Under the pieces are notes generated by a model. That model was not told the DNA's origin, ran no database searches, and saw only the letters and a list, made by a program, of their open reading frames with translations. DNA of 64,000 nt from an uncultured Flavobacteriales bacterium (GTDB lineage: Bacteria; Bacteroidota; Bacteroidia; Palsa-965), in assembly GCA_937974275.1 (NCBI GenBank), contig CALJIF010000055.1:1-64000 (forward strand), given 5' to 3'. Within the stretch, counting starts at the first letter, position 1. Every line of letters starts with the position of its first letter. Made by a program: the position numbers and the translations under genes. This document shows, in pieces, positions 1 through 9,700 of this stretch.

Positions 1-888
1 GAGAACATTCAACAGTGTAGATTTACCTGCACCTGAACCGCCCATGATTCCAATCAACTTGCCTGATTCCGAAGCAAAGTTCACACCACGCAAACCTAAC
101 TTTCCGCCTTTAAACTGAAACTCAATATTGTTAGCGTGGAAAGTAATTTTTGTTTTCGAAGTGCGGCTCAAAAACGCACTGATGATATCCGAGTAATAAA
201 TCGGCTGAACTTTAGAACTGCGCAAAGATGAACCCGGGGTTAAGATGTACACCTTGCCTTTGATCATCGCTTGTCCATTCAGGTTCAGTTCTGCCCCGCC
301 TGTATAACGACACGCATACATGCCGACACTTGGAATGGCAACAACAATTACAGAACCCGAGCCAATCGTGTCGGAATAGATATGATGCGTTTGTTTGAAT
401 TGGTGCTCTTGCGTACCGTTTATGATTAACAAATCGCTATGATCGGGCAATGCATTTGTATCCTTCTCAACAAAATCGCGAAGCGTGTTAAACTCAGCAC
501 TGTCAATATTAAATGACTCAGCAACAGTTTGTACGAATTCTAATTCCTGTTCGGAAATTTCATTGCTGGTATGAATGAATTCAATTAATCGAATAAGTAC
601 TAATACCTTTTGTTTCTGCGTAAGTTCTTCGTTGATCTGAGAACAGATACGCAATACTTTTACCGAGTTAAGCGAAGTACGTTTTGCAGTGCCGTCTTTT
701 TTCTTGGATACCTGGTGGTGTGCTTCGAAAAATTCGTCAAACACGCCCAAATATTGATCCACCAGATCCTGCGGTAATTGTTGCTTCAGGAATGATTCTA
801 CAATGCCCCTGCTCGCTGATGTCAATCCATCAACTTTAGCAATAATGGCAAACAACTGCATCAGGGCTTTCAGTATCCTTTCGCTCAT
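1..888 (-). CDS. TerB-like / ABC ATPase fusion, 3' end missing (partial)
   Basis: The first 296 codons are in the window; the rest lies beyond base 1. The start is the ATG at 888 (MSERILKALMQ). Residues about 1-130 are helical and look like a TerB/TerB-N type domain (motif AKVDGLT near residue 20, a second half near FIHTSNEISEQE). A middle beta-rich segment (about 160-250, with YTGGAELNLNG and TPGSS) resembles the domain placed before the ATPase in large Bacteroidota ABC proteins. The visible C-terminal part begins an ABC ATPase: a Walker A reading GGSGAGKST lies at about residues 285-293. Family knowledge suggests a long ATPase-permease fusion, but no permease part is visible here. Substrate unknown. 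The N-terminal helical domain assignment is by eye. Confidence 0.75.
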   Translation of the reverse strand, partial: MSERILKALMQLFAIIAKVDGLTSASRGIVESFLKQQLPQDLVDQYLGVFDEFFEAHHQVSKKKDGTAKRTSLNSVKVLRICSQINEELTQKQKVLVLIRLIEFIHTSNEISEQELEFVQTVAESFNIDSAEFNTLRDFVEKDTNALPDHSDLLIINGTQEHQFKQTHHIYSDTIGSGSVIVVAIPSVGMYACRYTGGAELNLNGQAMIKGKVYILTPGSSLRSSKVQPIYYSDIISAFLSRTSKTKITFHANNIEFQFKGGKLGLRGVNFASESGKLIGIMGGSGAGKSTLLNVL

Positions 889-978
889 AAATGGTCGGGC
901 TTGGGTTTAGCGGTTAAAAATATAAAAAAGATACTTGTAACCTGCGAATATGTTGGGGAAATACGCTGCGTAAGGAAC

Positions 979-1008
979 AAAAAAGCCGCTGGTGAAAGCG
1001 GCTTTTTT
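979..1008 (-). terminator. Intrinsic terminator of the 1027-2369 cassette
   Basis: Read on the minus strand, an AAGCCGCT/AGCGGCTT stem with a short loop is followed by a run of six T. It lies 19 nt past the stop of the small exported protein and before the ABC gene, so it ends the two-gene cassette transcript. Confidence 0.8.
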
Positions 1009-1026
1009 ATAAATCGAATTGTAAGA

Positions 1027-1470
1027 TTACTGTTTGAAACCAATAAGTAATACAGCGCATCCTGAATCCTTACCTGAAGCAGGATTTAACGTCGCCTCAA
1101 TTACTACTTCAACAGTGGTATTCACCTTAAAGTCCCAGTATGGGGCATTATTGTGTTGTGAATTTGAGAAAATCAACTCACGTTGACCGGAGTTCGGATC
1201 ATACGAATACACAGAGAAAATAAGATTTCCTTCTGTTAACCCGGTAGCTGCCGAAATACGGTATGTAGTTCCGGCAAAAAACGTAGCCTGAAATTCAGCA
1301 TTTTGATTTGCGAGAATAAGTGCACGATAGGTTTGTCCATCGGATACGAAAGGCGGCACAACATATTTAGCACTCAACTTAGCCGTTGAATCGCACATTT
1401 GTGCATCAGCACGTTGTGCACCGAATGTGAACAGCAGAAATAAAACTGCGATAGGAAGTAGCTTCTTCAT
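1027..1470 (-). CDS. Small exported protein, cassette partner (copy 1)
   Basis: 147 residues with a clear signal peptide (about 1-24, ending ADAQ). The mature part is about 123 residues and probably all beta. It begins MCDS and ends with SGCAVLLIGFKQ, so it has one cysteine near each end that could form a disulfide. I do not recognise a named family. It is paralogous to the protein at 57241-57708: both share the CD near the mature N-terminus, a YR.....I/M.G.T.G core and a C-terminal CAV.(L/M).G(F/Y)K. It follows the lipoprotein gene at 1488-2369 by 17 nt and is followed by a terminator, so the two are one transcript. Likely periplasmic or surface exposed. Function unknown. Confidence 0.8.
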   Translation of the reverse strand: MKKLLPIAVLFLLFTFGAQRADAQMCDSTAKLSAKYVVPPFVSDGQTYRALILANQNAEFQATFFAGTTYRISAATGLTEGNLIFSVYSYDPNSGQRELIFSNSQHNNAPYWDFKVNTTVEVVIEATLNPASGKDSGCAVLLIGFKQ

Positions 1471-1487
1471 AACGTGAAATTCGTCGG

Positions 1488-2369
1488 TTAGTTGATGATG
1501 TAGTTACGCACTGCGTTAACCTTTTCAGTTAACGAGTTAATTAATTCAGGAGTGATGTTCACTTCCGTTTTGCCATTGATGGTAGTGGTTTTCTTCGCGT
1601 CATCGTGAATTGGTTCCGCGAAAGTGTACTTAATTTCTACCTTCTGGTATTCTGCATTAAGTTCTTCGAGCAAACGGATCAATTCAGCATTTTCAGGCTT
1701 GTCCAAACCTTTTAATACTTTGATTAAACCGGCCACAGTATTCTTCTGTTCACCAATTCGAATAGCTACTGCAGGATCCGGCTTTTGCTTGTACACATTA
1801 AGCGAGAAATAAATACTTTCTATCCAACCGCCGGTAAGAATCAACGCAGCTAAATGGTCTTGCTCGCTTTCACGCAGGAAGTTGTCACTGCGACGATATG
1901 CTTCACCAACAAGCGTCAGGATGGAATCTTTCTTTCCGATGTTGGCGTTGAAACGATCCATTAATCCTTTATCAAAAGAGCCGGTAATTTTTAATTGATC
2001 GCCCAATTGAACCACGGTTTTGTAGTATTCCATGGCATCACCGGAGTTATCATACATGGTGATGTAACCCAAATCAGCACCGTAAACACCAAGGTTTAAC
2101 GCTTGCTTAGAAGCGTCGGAATACTTGGAGAGATTAGCCGTTGGATTTAGAATGTCTTTGTTATATGCAGCTCCGCTTTTCTTAATCAAATCAGCGATTT
2201 GCATAGGAGATGGCACCATAAAACTTTGCCCGCTAACTTTAACACCTGTTACATCGATGGTGTCTTTATTCAGCGTATCAGCACCGTCTCCCGGGCCCGG
2301 ATCACCGGAACATGAAGCCATTACAAGTGCAGCAGTAAATACAAATCCTGCTTGAACTAAATTGCGCAT
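1488..2369 (-). CDS. Lipoprotein of cassette (copy 1), unknown function
   Basis: 293 residues. The N-terminus has a short hydrophobic stretch and a lipobox ending MASC, giving lipidated Cys20, followed by a Gly/Asp-rich linker. The rest is mostly alpha-helical. It is clearly paralogous to the lipoprotein at 56362-57222: (V/L)PSP near residue 53, LGVYGADLGY versus MGVYSSDLAY, DRFNAN in both, and TGGWIES versus SGAWVEA. No known catalytic motif is visible. It is the first gene of a two-gene unit with 1027-1470. It probably sits in the periplasmic leaflet of the outer or inner membrane and may bind the small partner; that is inference. Confidence 0.85.
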   Translation of the reverse strand: MRNLVQAGFVFTAALVMASCSGDPGPGDGADTLNKDTIDVTGVKVSGQSFMVPSPMQIADLIKKSGAAYNKDILNPTANLSKYSDASKQALNLGVYGADLGYITMYDNSGDAMEYYKTVVQLGDQLKITGSFDKGLMDRFNANIGKKDSILTLVGEAYRRSDNFLRESEQDHLAALILTGGWIESIYFSLNVYKQKPDPAVAIRIGEQKNTVAGLIKVLKGLDKPENAELIRLLEELNAEYQKVEIKYTFAEPIHDDAKKTTTINGKTEVNITPELINSLTEKVNAVRNYIIN

Positions 2370-2469
2370 AGTAAATCGGATTTTGGTCTCTTAAAATTAA
2401 GGCTGCAAGTAAGTAAAAAATAGTCGGTTTTCAAACCTTTAATAGACTGAAGTTAGGGTTTAGTCTTGC

Positions 2470-2506
2470 ATTTTGTCGTTTTTACCGAAACAAAACGCGA
2501 CAAAAT
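2470..2506. promoter_or_regulatory. Inverted repeat upstream of the sugar transporter
   Basis: ATTTTGTCG at 2470-2478 is matched by CGACAAAAT at 2498-2506. A further TTTT/AAAA pairing sits inside, offset by a 2-nt bulge. It lies about 90 bp before the transporter start and about 100 bp before the start of the divergent lipoprotein gene. It has no T tail for either neighbour, so an operator is more likely than a terminator. Regulator unknown. Confidence 0.35.
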
Positions 2507-2593
2507 CAATGTTCGGGTTCACACATCGGGTTGTGAATAGTTAGTTCATACCATCACGGCGCACCGAAAATTGGCTTTGTACATTAGCTCACT

Positions 2594-4015
2594 ATGAAAC
2601 AGCAAAACAACCTATCGGCTCTTGCAACAGTTATATCGGTGTTCTTTTTTTGGGGATTTGTAGCGGCTTCGAACGGCGTGCTCATTCCCATTTTGAAGAA
2701 GCACTTTACATTAAGCCAGTTTGCCTCGCAACTGGTGGATACGGCATTTTACATTGCCTATTTTATGGGGTCGATAATTTATTTCGTCTGGTCCAAGGTT
2801 ATTGGTGATCCATTCAATAAATATGGCATGAAAGCAGGACTGGTGCTGGGTTTGATCATTAGCGCATTGGGTGCGTTCCTCTTTATACCTGCGGTTTTAA
2901 CCAATCAGTATATGTTCTTTTTAGTCGGCTTATTTGTTATTGCACTTGGATTTTCTATGCTCCAAATTGTTGCCAATCCGTTTGTTATTAACCTTGGCGA
3001 TCCTGCAAAAGGCTCGTTCCGACTGAATCTTGCCGGAAGTATCAATTCAATTGGCACCTCACTTGGACCTGTGTTAATAGGAATAGCAATGTTCGGAAGT
3101 GCCAGTTCTTCAGCAGTTTCAGCAGATGTAGACATTCAAGACCTGAAAATGCCATTCACTATTTTGGGAACAATATTACTGGTAGTCGCGGCATTTCTGG
3201 CGTATTCCAAATTACCATCACCAAAATTTGACGAGCAACGGGAAAGTGGATTGGGTGCTCTTCGTTATCCGCAAGTTTGGCTCGGAATGGCAGCTATATT
3301 CATTTACGTTGGAGTTGAAGTTACCATTGGAAGCAATCTGGGCGATTTGTTACAGAATAAGGACTTTAAAGGAATTCCGCTGCAACAAGTATCGATGTTT
3401 GTTTCCTTGTATTGGGGAAGTTTGATGATAGGTCGCTGGACCGGCGCCATTCATGCGTTTGATCTGAGCAAGACTACAAGGACCATTTTAAAAATTATTG
3501 TGCCGTTTGTTGCTTTTGCCGTTGTATTGCTCTTTAATAATATTGCCAACGGCAGTGTTTCTCAACTTTTGATATACGGAATGTGGATCACCGCATTCAT
3601 TGCTGTTAATTTTTTAGCACAGGAAAAACCGGCTCGTATGCTGTTACTTTTTTCACTAGCGGCAATGATCATGATGATTATAGGATTAACGACTACAGGA
3701 GATGTGGCCATGTATTCCTTTATCAGCGGTGGGTTATTCTGCAGCGTAATGTGGCCTTGTATTTTTAATTTGGCTATCGCGGGACTCGGAAAATATACAA
3801 ATCAAGGTTCGTCTTTGTTAGTAAGCATGATTCTTGGCGGTGCGCTCATTCCGCCGTTGCAAGGCTATCTCGCAGATGAGAAAATATTGGGAATACATCA
3901 TTCTTACTGGATCACGGTGATTTGCTTTGCCCTTCTGGCAGGATACGCAGTTGTGGCAAAAATGATCTTGAAGCGACAAGGCATCGATTACGACGAAACT
4001 CCTGCAGCACACTAA
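2594..4015 (+). CDS. FHS-family sugar:H+ symporter (MFS)
   Basis: 473 residues with about 12 hydrophobic segments, typical of the FucP/GluP/NagP-type (FHS) branch of the major facilitator superfamily. The N-terminus (FFFWGFVAASNGVLIPILKK) and the segment LQIVANPFVINLGDP match that branch, in which an NP..LG motif follows TM4. The central loop around residues 208-220 is short and charged. It should import a monosaccharide with protons across the inner membrane; the sugar (fucose, glucose/galactose or GlcNAc type) cannot be told from sequence. It stands alone, with a bidirectional terminator directly after it and a dyad symmetry upstream that may be its operator. A near -7 box (TGGCTTTG) lies 13 nt before the ATG. 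Confidence 0.85.
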   Translation: MKQQNNLSALATVISVFFFWGFVAASNGVLIPILKKHFTLSQFASQLVDTAFYIAYFMGSIIYFVWSKVIGDPFNKYGMKAGLVLGLIISALGAFLFIPAVLTNQYMFFLVGLFVIALGFSMLQIVANPFVINLGDPAKGSFRLNLAGSINSIGTSLGPVLIGIAMFGSASSSAVSADVDIQDLKMPFTILGTILLVVAAFLAYSKLPSPKFDEQRESGLGALRYPQVWLGMAAIFIYVGVEVTIGSNLGDLLQNKDFKGIPLQQVSMFVSLYWGSLMIGRWTGAIHAFDLSKTTRTILKIIVPFVAFAVVLLFNNIANGSVSQLLIYGMWITAFIAVNFLAQEKPARMLLLFSLAAMIMMIIGLTTTGDVAMYSFISGGLFCSVMWPCIFNLAIAGLGKYTNQGSSLLVSMILGGALIPPLQGYLADEKILGIHHSYWITVICFALLAGYAVVAKMILKRQGIDYDETPAAH

Positions 4016-4026
4016 TTTATAATCAT

Positions 4027-4057
4027 AAAAAAACTCCGCTTAAAGGCGGAGTTTTTT
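4027..4057. terminator. Bidirectional terminator between symporter and peroxiredoxin genes
   Basis: CTCCGC/GCGGAG stem (4034-4039 and 4046-4051) with a 6-nt loop, flanked by seven A on one side and six T on the other. It serves both convergent genes. Confidence 0.85.
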
Positions 4058-4060
4058 ATT

Positions 4061-4531
4061 TTATTTCAGTGTTTCTAATGTCGATTTGACCGCATCAAAA
4101 TTAGGTATATCTCCGGCCGATTCGAGAACTTCCGCGTACCGTACAACGCCTTCTTTATCAATAACAAAAGCTGAACGCTTCGAAACTCCGTGCATGTTAA
4201 ATACAAAGTCTTCGTACAGTGAGCCGTATGCCTTACTTGCTGTGCGATTAAAGTCGGACAACAAGTTAAAATTCAGATTTTGTTCTTCCTTAAATTTTCC
4301 CAGCGTAAACAGCGAATCGACAGAAATGCCTAAAACCTCTGCATTAAGTCCCTGATACGAAGCGATATCATCGCGAACCGAGCATAATTCCTTCGTGCAA
4401 ACTCCGGTAAATGCCAATGGGAAAAATAGAACTACCACGTTCTTACCTTTAAAGGAAGACAATGATACTTCTTGCTTTTCGGTGTTGAACAAGGTAAAAT
4501 CAGGTGCGGGTTGACCTACTTGAATACTCAT
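4061..4531 (-). CDS. Peroxiredoxin, AhpE/BCP-like
   Basis: 156 residues of the AhpC/TSA thioredoxin-like fold. The active-site segment PLAFTGVCTKELC holds the peroxidatic Cys45 in a P...T..C motif, with a second Cys at 50. The 45/50 spacing matches atypical 2-Cys BCP/PrxQ enzymes, while the surrounding sequence is closer to AhpE; by family knowledge it reduces peroxides using thioredoxin or mycothiol-like donors, the latter unlikely in this phylum. No signal peptide, so cytoplasmic. It is transcribed divergently from a second peroxiredoxin of the typical 2-Cys class (4707-5339), with 175 bp between them, which suggests shared oxidative-stress control. Confidence 0.9.
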   Translation of the reverse strand: MSIQVGQPAPDFTLFNTEKQEVSLSSFKGKNVVVLFFPLAFTGVCTKELCSVRDDIASYQGLNAEVLGISVDSLFTLGKFKEEQNLNFNLLSDFNRTASKAYGSLYEDFVFNMHGVSKRSAFVIDKEGVVRYAEVLESAGDIPNFDAVKSTLETLK

Positions 4532-4706
4532 AATGATTGATTTGGTTAAAGTTTAATATGTAACAGTCCTCTGAGGCAAATGTTTACACCTCTAATTCAG
4601 AAATATTTAACGATTGTTTATCGGCAATGTGACTTTAGTCATGCATAAACATTCAATAAATAAATAATTTCGCGCTGTAAAAATAACTATTAAACCACTC
4701 AATTTT

Positions 4707-5339
4707 ATGCAAGTATTAGTAGGTAAAAAGGCCCCCTCATTTAAAGCCGCAGCAGTAATCAACGGAAACGATATCGTCAACGATTTTTCGTTGGATCAGT
4801 ATTTAGGAAAGAAGTACGTAGTATTCTTCTTCTATCCGAAAGATTTCACTTTCGTATGTCCAACCGAATTACACGCTTTTCAGGAGCAATTAGCAGCATT
4901 TGAAAGCCGTAATACCGCAGTAGTCGCCTGTTCTACCGACACCGAACAATCACACTGGGGATGGTTGCAAATGGACAAGAAAGCAGGTGGAATTAAAGGC
5001 ATCACCTATCCGATTGTTGCTGACACGAATAAAACTATTTCGTACAACTACGGTGTATTAAATGGCAGCTATGATGCTTCCGAAGACGGCATGATGCTGG
5101 CTACTTCCGAAATGATTGCCTACCGCGGGCTCTTCCTTATTGATAAGAACGGGGTTGTACGTCATCAGTTGATCAATGATTTGCCATTAGGTCGTAATGT
5201 TGATGAAGCTATCCGTATGGTTGATGCACTTCAGTTCAATGAAGAAAATGGCGAAGTTTGTCCTGCGAACTGGTCCAAAGGTAAAGAAGGTATGAGCGCT
5301 ACACATTCCGGAGTTGCTGAATATCTAGCAGTCCACTAA
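4707..5339 (+). CDS. ahpC: Typical 2-Cys peroxiredoxin (AhpC/Prx1 type)
   Basis: 210 residues. The peroxidatic Cys51 is in FTFVCPTE and the resolving Cys185 in EVCPANW, the arrangement of typical 2-Cys peroxiredoxins, which work as dimers or decamers and reduce H2O2, organic peroxides and peroxynitrite. The C-terminal tail continues about 25 residues past the resolving Cys, as in sensitive enzymes. No AhpF reductase gene lies in the window, so thioredoxin may be the electron donor. Cytoplasmic. It ends at a strong terminator (5361-5397). Confidence 0.92.
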   Translation: MQVLVGKKAPSFKAAAVINGNDIVNDFSLDQYLGKKYVVFFFYPKDFTFVCPTELHAFQEQLAAFESRNTAVVACSTDTEQSHWGWLQMDKKAGGIKGITYPIVADTNKTISYNYGVLNGSYDASEDGMMLATSEMIAYRGLFLIDKNGVVRHQLINDLPLGRNVDEAIRMVDALQFNEENGEVCPANWSKGKEGMSATHSGVAEYLAVH

Positions 5340-5360
5340 AGAATAATATAAGTTGAAAAG

Positions 5361-5397
5361 AAAGCAGAGTTGGAATCAAAGTTCCGGCTCTGCTTTT
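5361..5397 (+). terminator. Terminator after ahpC
   Basis: Long stem: AAAGCAGAG (5361-5369) with CTCTGCTTT (5388-5396), extended inward through GGAA/TTCC and two G-U pairs. A T-rich stretch follows. A start for the next gene at 5370 would lie inside it, which argues for the later ATG at 5424. Confidence 0.8.
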
Positions 5398-5410
5398 CTG
5401 TTTTTGCATC

Positions 5411-5418
5411 TATCTTTG
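5411..5418 (+). promoter_or_regulatory. -7 box TATCTTTG, only 5 nt before the start codon
   Basis: Exact match to the Bacteroidota TAnnTTTG element. No clear -33 TTG at normal spacing. With the ATG at 5424, transcription would start at or next to the initiation codon. Confidence 0.5.
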
Positions 5419-5423
5419 AACGG

Positions 5424-6719
5424 ATGCTGCAACATTTTCTCAAATATGCTTATTTACCGTTCATCGGCATCATATGTTTGTGGATCGGGCTTAACGTTCA
5501 AGGAGGTAAGAAAGAGTTCAAGTATGTTATCTTGTCTGATGGTAAAGGATACTACAGCACACTACCTGCTATTTTCATTTATAAAGATCTCAACTATTCC
5601 TTTATGGACGAAGTTGAGAAACAGCATTACGATTCCTTGTCGCACTATGAATTCAGGACGGCATGCGATATTGGCTGTACCAATAAGTACTTTGCAGGAA
5701 CGTCGTTACTTCAACTTCCATTTTTCATAGGAGCAGTTATATTTAGCAGTGTTACCGACTTACCCGTTGATGGTTACAGTCCTCCATTTGCTATTGCCAT
5801 ATTATTTGCCGGTGTCTTCTGGATGGTCGTAGGAAGTTATTACTTGCGAAAAGTGTTGTTGCATTTTGATGTTACACTCGGTTTGGCAACGTTCATCGCA
5901 GCGGTAATGTTGTTCGGCACTAACCTATTCTACTACACGGTTGTCGAACCCGCGATGTCACACGTTTATTCGTTTGCCCTGATAACCATGTTTACGTATT
6001 TCATGCTGAATTGGAGAAAGACTTTTCAAAGGCGGAACATTTTATTGGGATCCATAGTATTCGGTATTCTTGTTTTCGTACGCCCCTTGAACGGTATTAT
6101 TATTGCGGCACTTCCATTCTTGTGGGGACACCCTCGTCAATACCGAGAACAACTCATTGATTTGTTACGTTCCCAGACTTTTTTGATTAGTGCTGTCGTA
6201 TCGATTATAATTCCGATGATGCAGTTGGTTCTGTATAAAATTTCGGTTGATCGTTTTTTCGTAGATTCTTATCCGGGTGAGACATTCAATTTTTTACATC
6301 CTGAGTTATTCAACTTTTTGTTCAGTTATAAAAAAGGACTGTTCGTTTACCTGCCCATTCTGCTTGTCGCGTTGTGCGGTTGGATTTTTGTTTATAGAAC
6401 TGACAAGTTCAAAGCTGTATCGGGAATTGTATTTCTGTTCGTTTTAATTTGGACACTTTCCTCGTGGTGGAACTGGTACTATGGGGGAAGTTTCGGATCT
6501 CGCGTAATAATTGACTTTTTGGTATTATTCGCAATACCTATGGCGCTCGTGGTTAAAAACGCACGTAAAACATCAGTAAAAATATTTGTAATTAGTCTTA
6601 TCGTAGTATTGACATTATTCTGTCAGATACAAACCTATCAATACCGCTATTATCTGATACATTGGTCGGAAATGAACAAAGAGTTGTACTGGAAGAACTT
6701 TATGAAACTAAAATCATGA
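5424..6719 (+). CDS. Multi-pass membrane protein, GT-C glycosyltransferase-like
   Basis: 431 residues from the ATG at 5424; an in-frame ATG at 5370 lies inside the ahpC terminator and is less likely. About ten hydrophobic segments, with a first periplasmic loop after TM1 holding SDGKGYYSTLP and an acidic/aromatic stretch. This layout, with acidic residues in the first loop and a PLNG loop later, resembles GT-C enzymes that use polyprenyl-phosphate sugars, but no family is certain. The stop overlaps the start of the next gene (ATGA at 6716-6719), so its translation is coupled to the reggy_prop histidine kinase; that pairing is unusual. Function is inference only. Confidence 0.7.
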   Translation: MLQHFLKYAYLPFIGIICLWIGLNVQGGKKEFKYVILSDGKGYYSTLPAIFIYKDLNYSFMDEVEKQHYDSLSHYEFRTACDIGCTNKYFAGTSLLQLPFFIGAVIFSSVTDLPVDGYSPPFAIAILFAGVFWMVVGSYYLRKVLLHFDVTLGLATFIAAVMLFGTNLFYYTVVEPAMSHVYSFALITMFTYFMLNWRKTFQRRNILLGSIVFGILVFVRPLNGIIIAALPFLWGHPRQYREQLIDLLRSQTFLISAVVSIIIPMMQLVLYKISVDRFFVDSYPGETFNFLHPELFNFLFSYKKGLFVYLPILLVALCGWIFVYRTDKFKAVSGIVFLFVLIWTLSSWWNWYYGGSFGSRVIIDFLVLFAIPMALVVKNARKTSVKIFVISLIVVLTLFCQIQTYQYRYYLIHWSEMNKELYWKNFMKLKS

Positions 6720-9700
6720 GGTTTTCCGCATACATCTTTATTATGATGACGTTGTGCAACGAGTTCGTTGCATTTGGCCAGCAATACAGTTTCCGTAATT
6801 ATTCAGTTCAAGACGGTTTAGCACAATCTCAGGTATATGCTGTGTGTGAAGATGTGCGCGGTTATTTATGGTTAGGAACTCGCGGCGGCGGTATAAGCAG
6901 ATTTGACGGATACAACTTCGTGAACTTTACCGAAGATGATGGATTGTGTTCCAACTTTATTCGATGTATCGAACAACATCCGGACGGATCGATATGGATA
7001 GGAACAGACGCGGGTTTGTGCGTGTATGATGGAAATGGCTTTAAGAATGTTGTATTGAGTAATGAAGCACATTCCATCAATGCCATTTTATTCGATAAGA
7101 AAGGCAACGAGTTGATTGGAACCGAAGACAGCGGTTTATTCGTTTTGAAACAGCGTAAATCGGTGCGTCATCTCGTTTACAAAAATGGATTACAGCTTTC
7201 TGATCGTGTGAATTGTTTAATGCAACATCAAGATGGTTCGGTTTGGATTGGCACCGAAGGCGGCCCGGAACGATGGGACGGTAACGAATCGAAACCGATT
7301 AAAACCGGTGTAACAAACGGTATTAAAAGTATTCGCGCTATTGTGCAGGAAGCTTCCGGTAAAGTTTGGCTGGCCACGTACGGATGGGGTTTATATTCCT
7401 TTGGTCCTGGTGATGAAATGTTTAAACCGTTGCAACAAGATGAAGGACTAGTCAATAATACCGTTCACGATTTGTGTATTGACCGCGATAACGCATTATG
7501 GGTTGCAACGGCTACGGGGGTCAACAAAATTACAGAAGGAAACATTTCTACTTTTTCGGAACGTGAAGGTTTGTGCAGCAATGTGGTGATGCGGGTTAAG
7601 GAAGACACTTGGGGAAATATCTGGATGGCTACATCAGGTGGAGGTATTTGCAAACTGGAAGGCGAACGTTTTATTCATTACAATGAAAAAAGCGGCAACA
7701 TGGGAACGTGGGTCTATAGTGTGTTACACGACAGAACCGGAAGAACATGGTTTGCAACATCATCAGGAGGCGTTACGATGTACGATGGCACTTATTACAC
7801 CAATTACTTTGAAGGAGCAGGATTTACCTCGGCAAAAGTGAAGTGCATTTATGAAGATCGTGACGGAGACTTGTGGTTCGGTACAGTTGGTGAAGGAGCG
7901 TATCAATTGCACGACAATTCTTTCACACATTATGATAAAACGAATGGGCTAACCGGACTTTTTGTTAACGATTTTACAGAAGACACGTTGGGCCGAATCT
8001 GGATGGCCACTGCAGGATCTCACCTATTCGTTTTCGATAAGTCAACGAAAAAAATTTCACGCGTAAGTCAAAAGCAAGGTTTCAATGCATCGCGGGTTTT
8101 GTCGCTCACAACCGCGCCGGATGGCGCAATATGGGCAGGAACACAAGAACACGGAGTATTGATTGTTCATTATGACAGTGCAGGTTTTAATCTCGTCGGA
8201 CATTACAACACAAGCAACGGCTTACCGGCTAATATGGTTCGTTCCATCAACACTTCACCTTCCGGTGAAATTATTGCGGGTACAGGCGGTGGTGGAGTAG
8301 TTTTATTCAGGGATGGTGCATTACATATCGTGAATAAAAAACTGGGGCTGCAATCGAACAACATTTATTTGGTGATCGCTGATTCTGCAGGGCAAATATG
8401 GGCCGGATCGGAAAAAGGATTAGATCGATTCATCTGGAATTCTGACTCAGCCAAGATTCAAGTGCGTCATTATGGCAAAGGCGAAGGGCTTCGTGGAGTA
8501 GAAACTTCTCAAAATGCGGCTTGTTTAGGACGAAACGGACAAATTTGGTTTGGAACAATATACGGATCGGCACGTTATCAACCCGAACACGACCATCTCG
8601 CGACTACTGCTCCACTATTACATTTAACCGGAATTCGTTTGTTCTTCAATCCGATTGAAACAACACCTTACGGACAAAGTTCCATACACTCGAATTGGTT
8701 TGCTATCCCCGACAGTCTCGTGCTCCCGTTTGATCAAAACACATTACGTTTTGAATTCATTGGTATTGATTTGTTAAATCCTGAAGGTGTCCGCTACCGT
8801 TGGCGTTTGGTGGGATTTGATGATAATTGGTCACCGGCAAGTAATGAACGATTTGCTTCTTTCTCGAATTTGCAACACGGCGAATATGTATTTCAAGTTC
8901 AGACTAAAAATGCAGATGGTGTATGGAGTGACATTCGCGAATATGCGTTCGTGATTCAACCGCCGTTTTGGGCTACATGGACTTTTCGGATTGTGGCAGG
9001 CGCGGTTGTCCTAGTAGTGTTGCTATTACTATTCTATTGGCGATTGAAAGTTTCTCAACGTGATAACATTCGGAAGTTGCAGCAATTGCAAGCCGAGAAA
9101 CAAGTGATAGAACTGGAACAAAAAGCATTGTTGCTTCAAATGAATCCGCATTTCATTTTTAATGCGTTGCAATCTATCAATGGTTATATCGCACAAAACG
9201 ACACTGCTGAAGCACGACGTTATTTGGCGAAATTCAGTAAACTTATGCGACTGACGCTTGAAAATTCGCGACAACCTTTTGTGAGTATAAAAGAAGAAGT
9301 TGATTTGTTATATCATTACACTGCGTTGGAAGCGATTGGCATGAGGCATCGTTTTACCACCAATATTGAAGTAGATGAACATATTCGCGAAGACGCCACT
9401 TACATTCCGGGAATGCTGATTCAACCTTTTGTTGAAAATGCGATTATCCATGGGTTGAAACACAAGTTGAATGGTACAGGACTTTTAACTATTCGTTTTA
9501 ATCTCGATCACGAAAGAACATTTCCGGTAATTGTTGTTACGGTGGAAGATAACGGCGTCGGACGAGCGCAAGCCGCGAAGTACAGCGAGGGTATCCGCAA
9601 AGAGCACCGTTCAGCAGCGGTGGAAATTACATCAGAACGACTTCAACGAATGAATGAAGCCGGTAAAGCCAACAGCACGCTTACCATCACCGATCTATTT

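Noticed and set aside
5353..5730. Second plus-strand frame overlapping the GT-C-like gene start
   Set aside because: Overlaps a membrane protein frame with clear hydrophobic segments in another frame and starts before the ahpC terminator.
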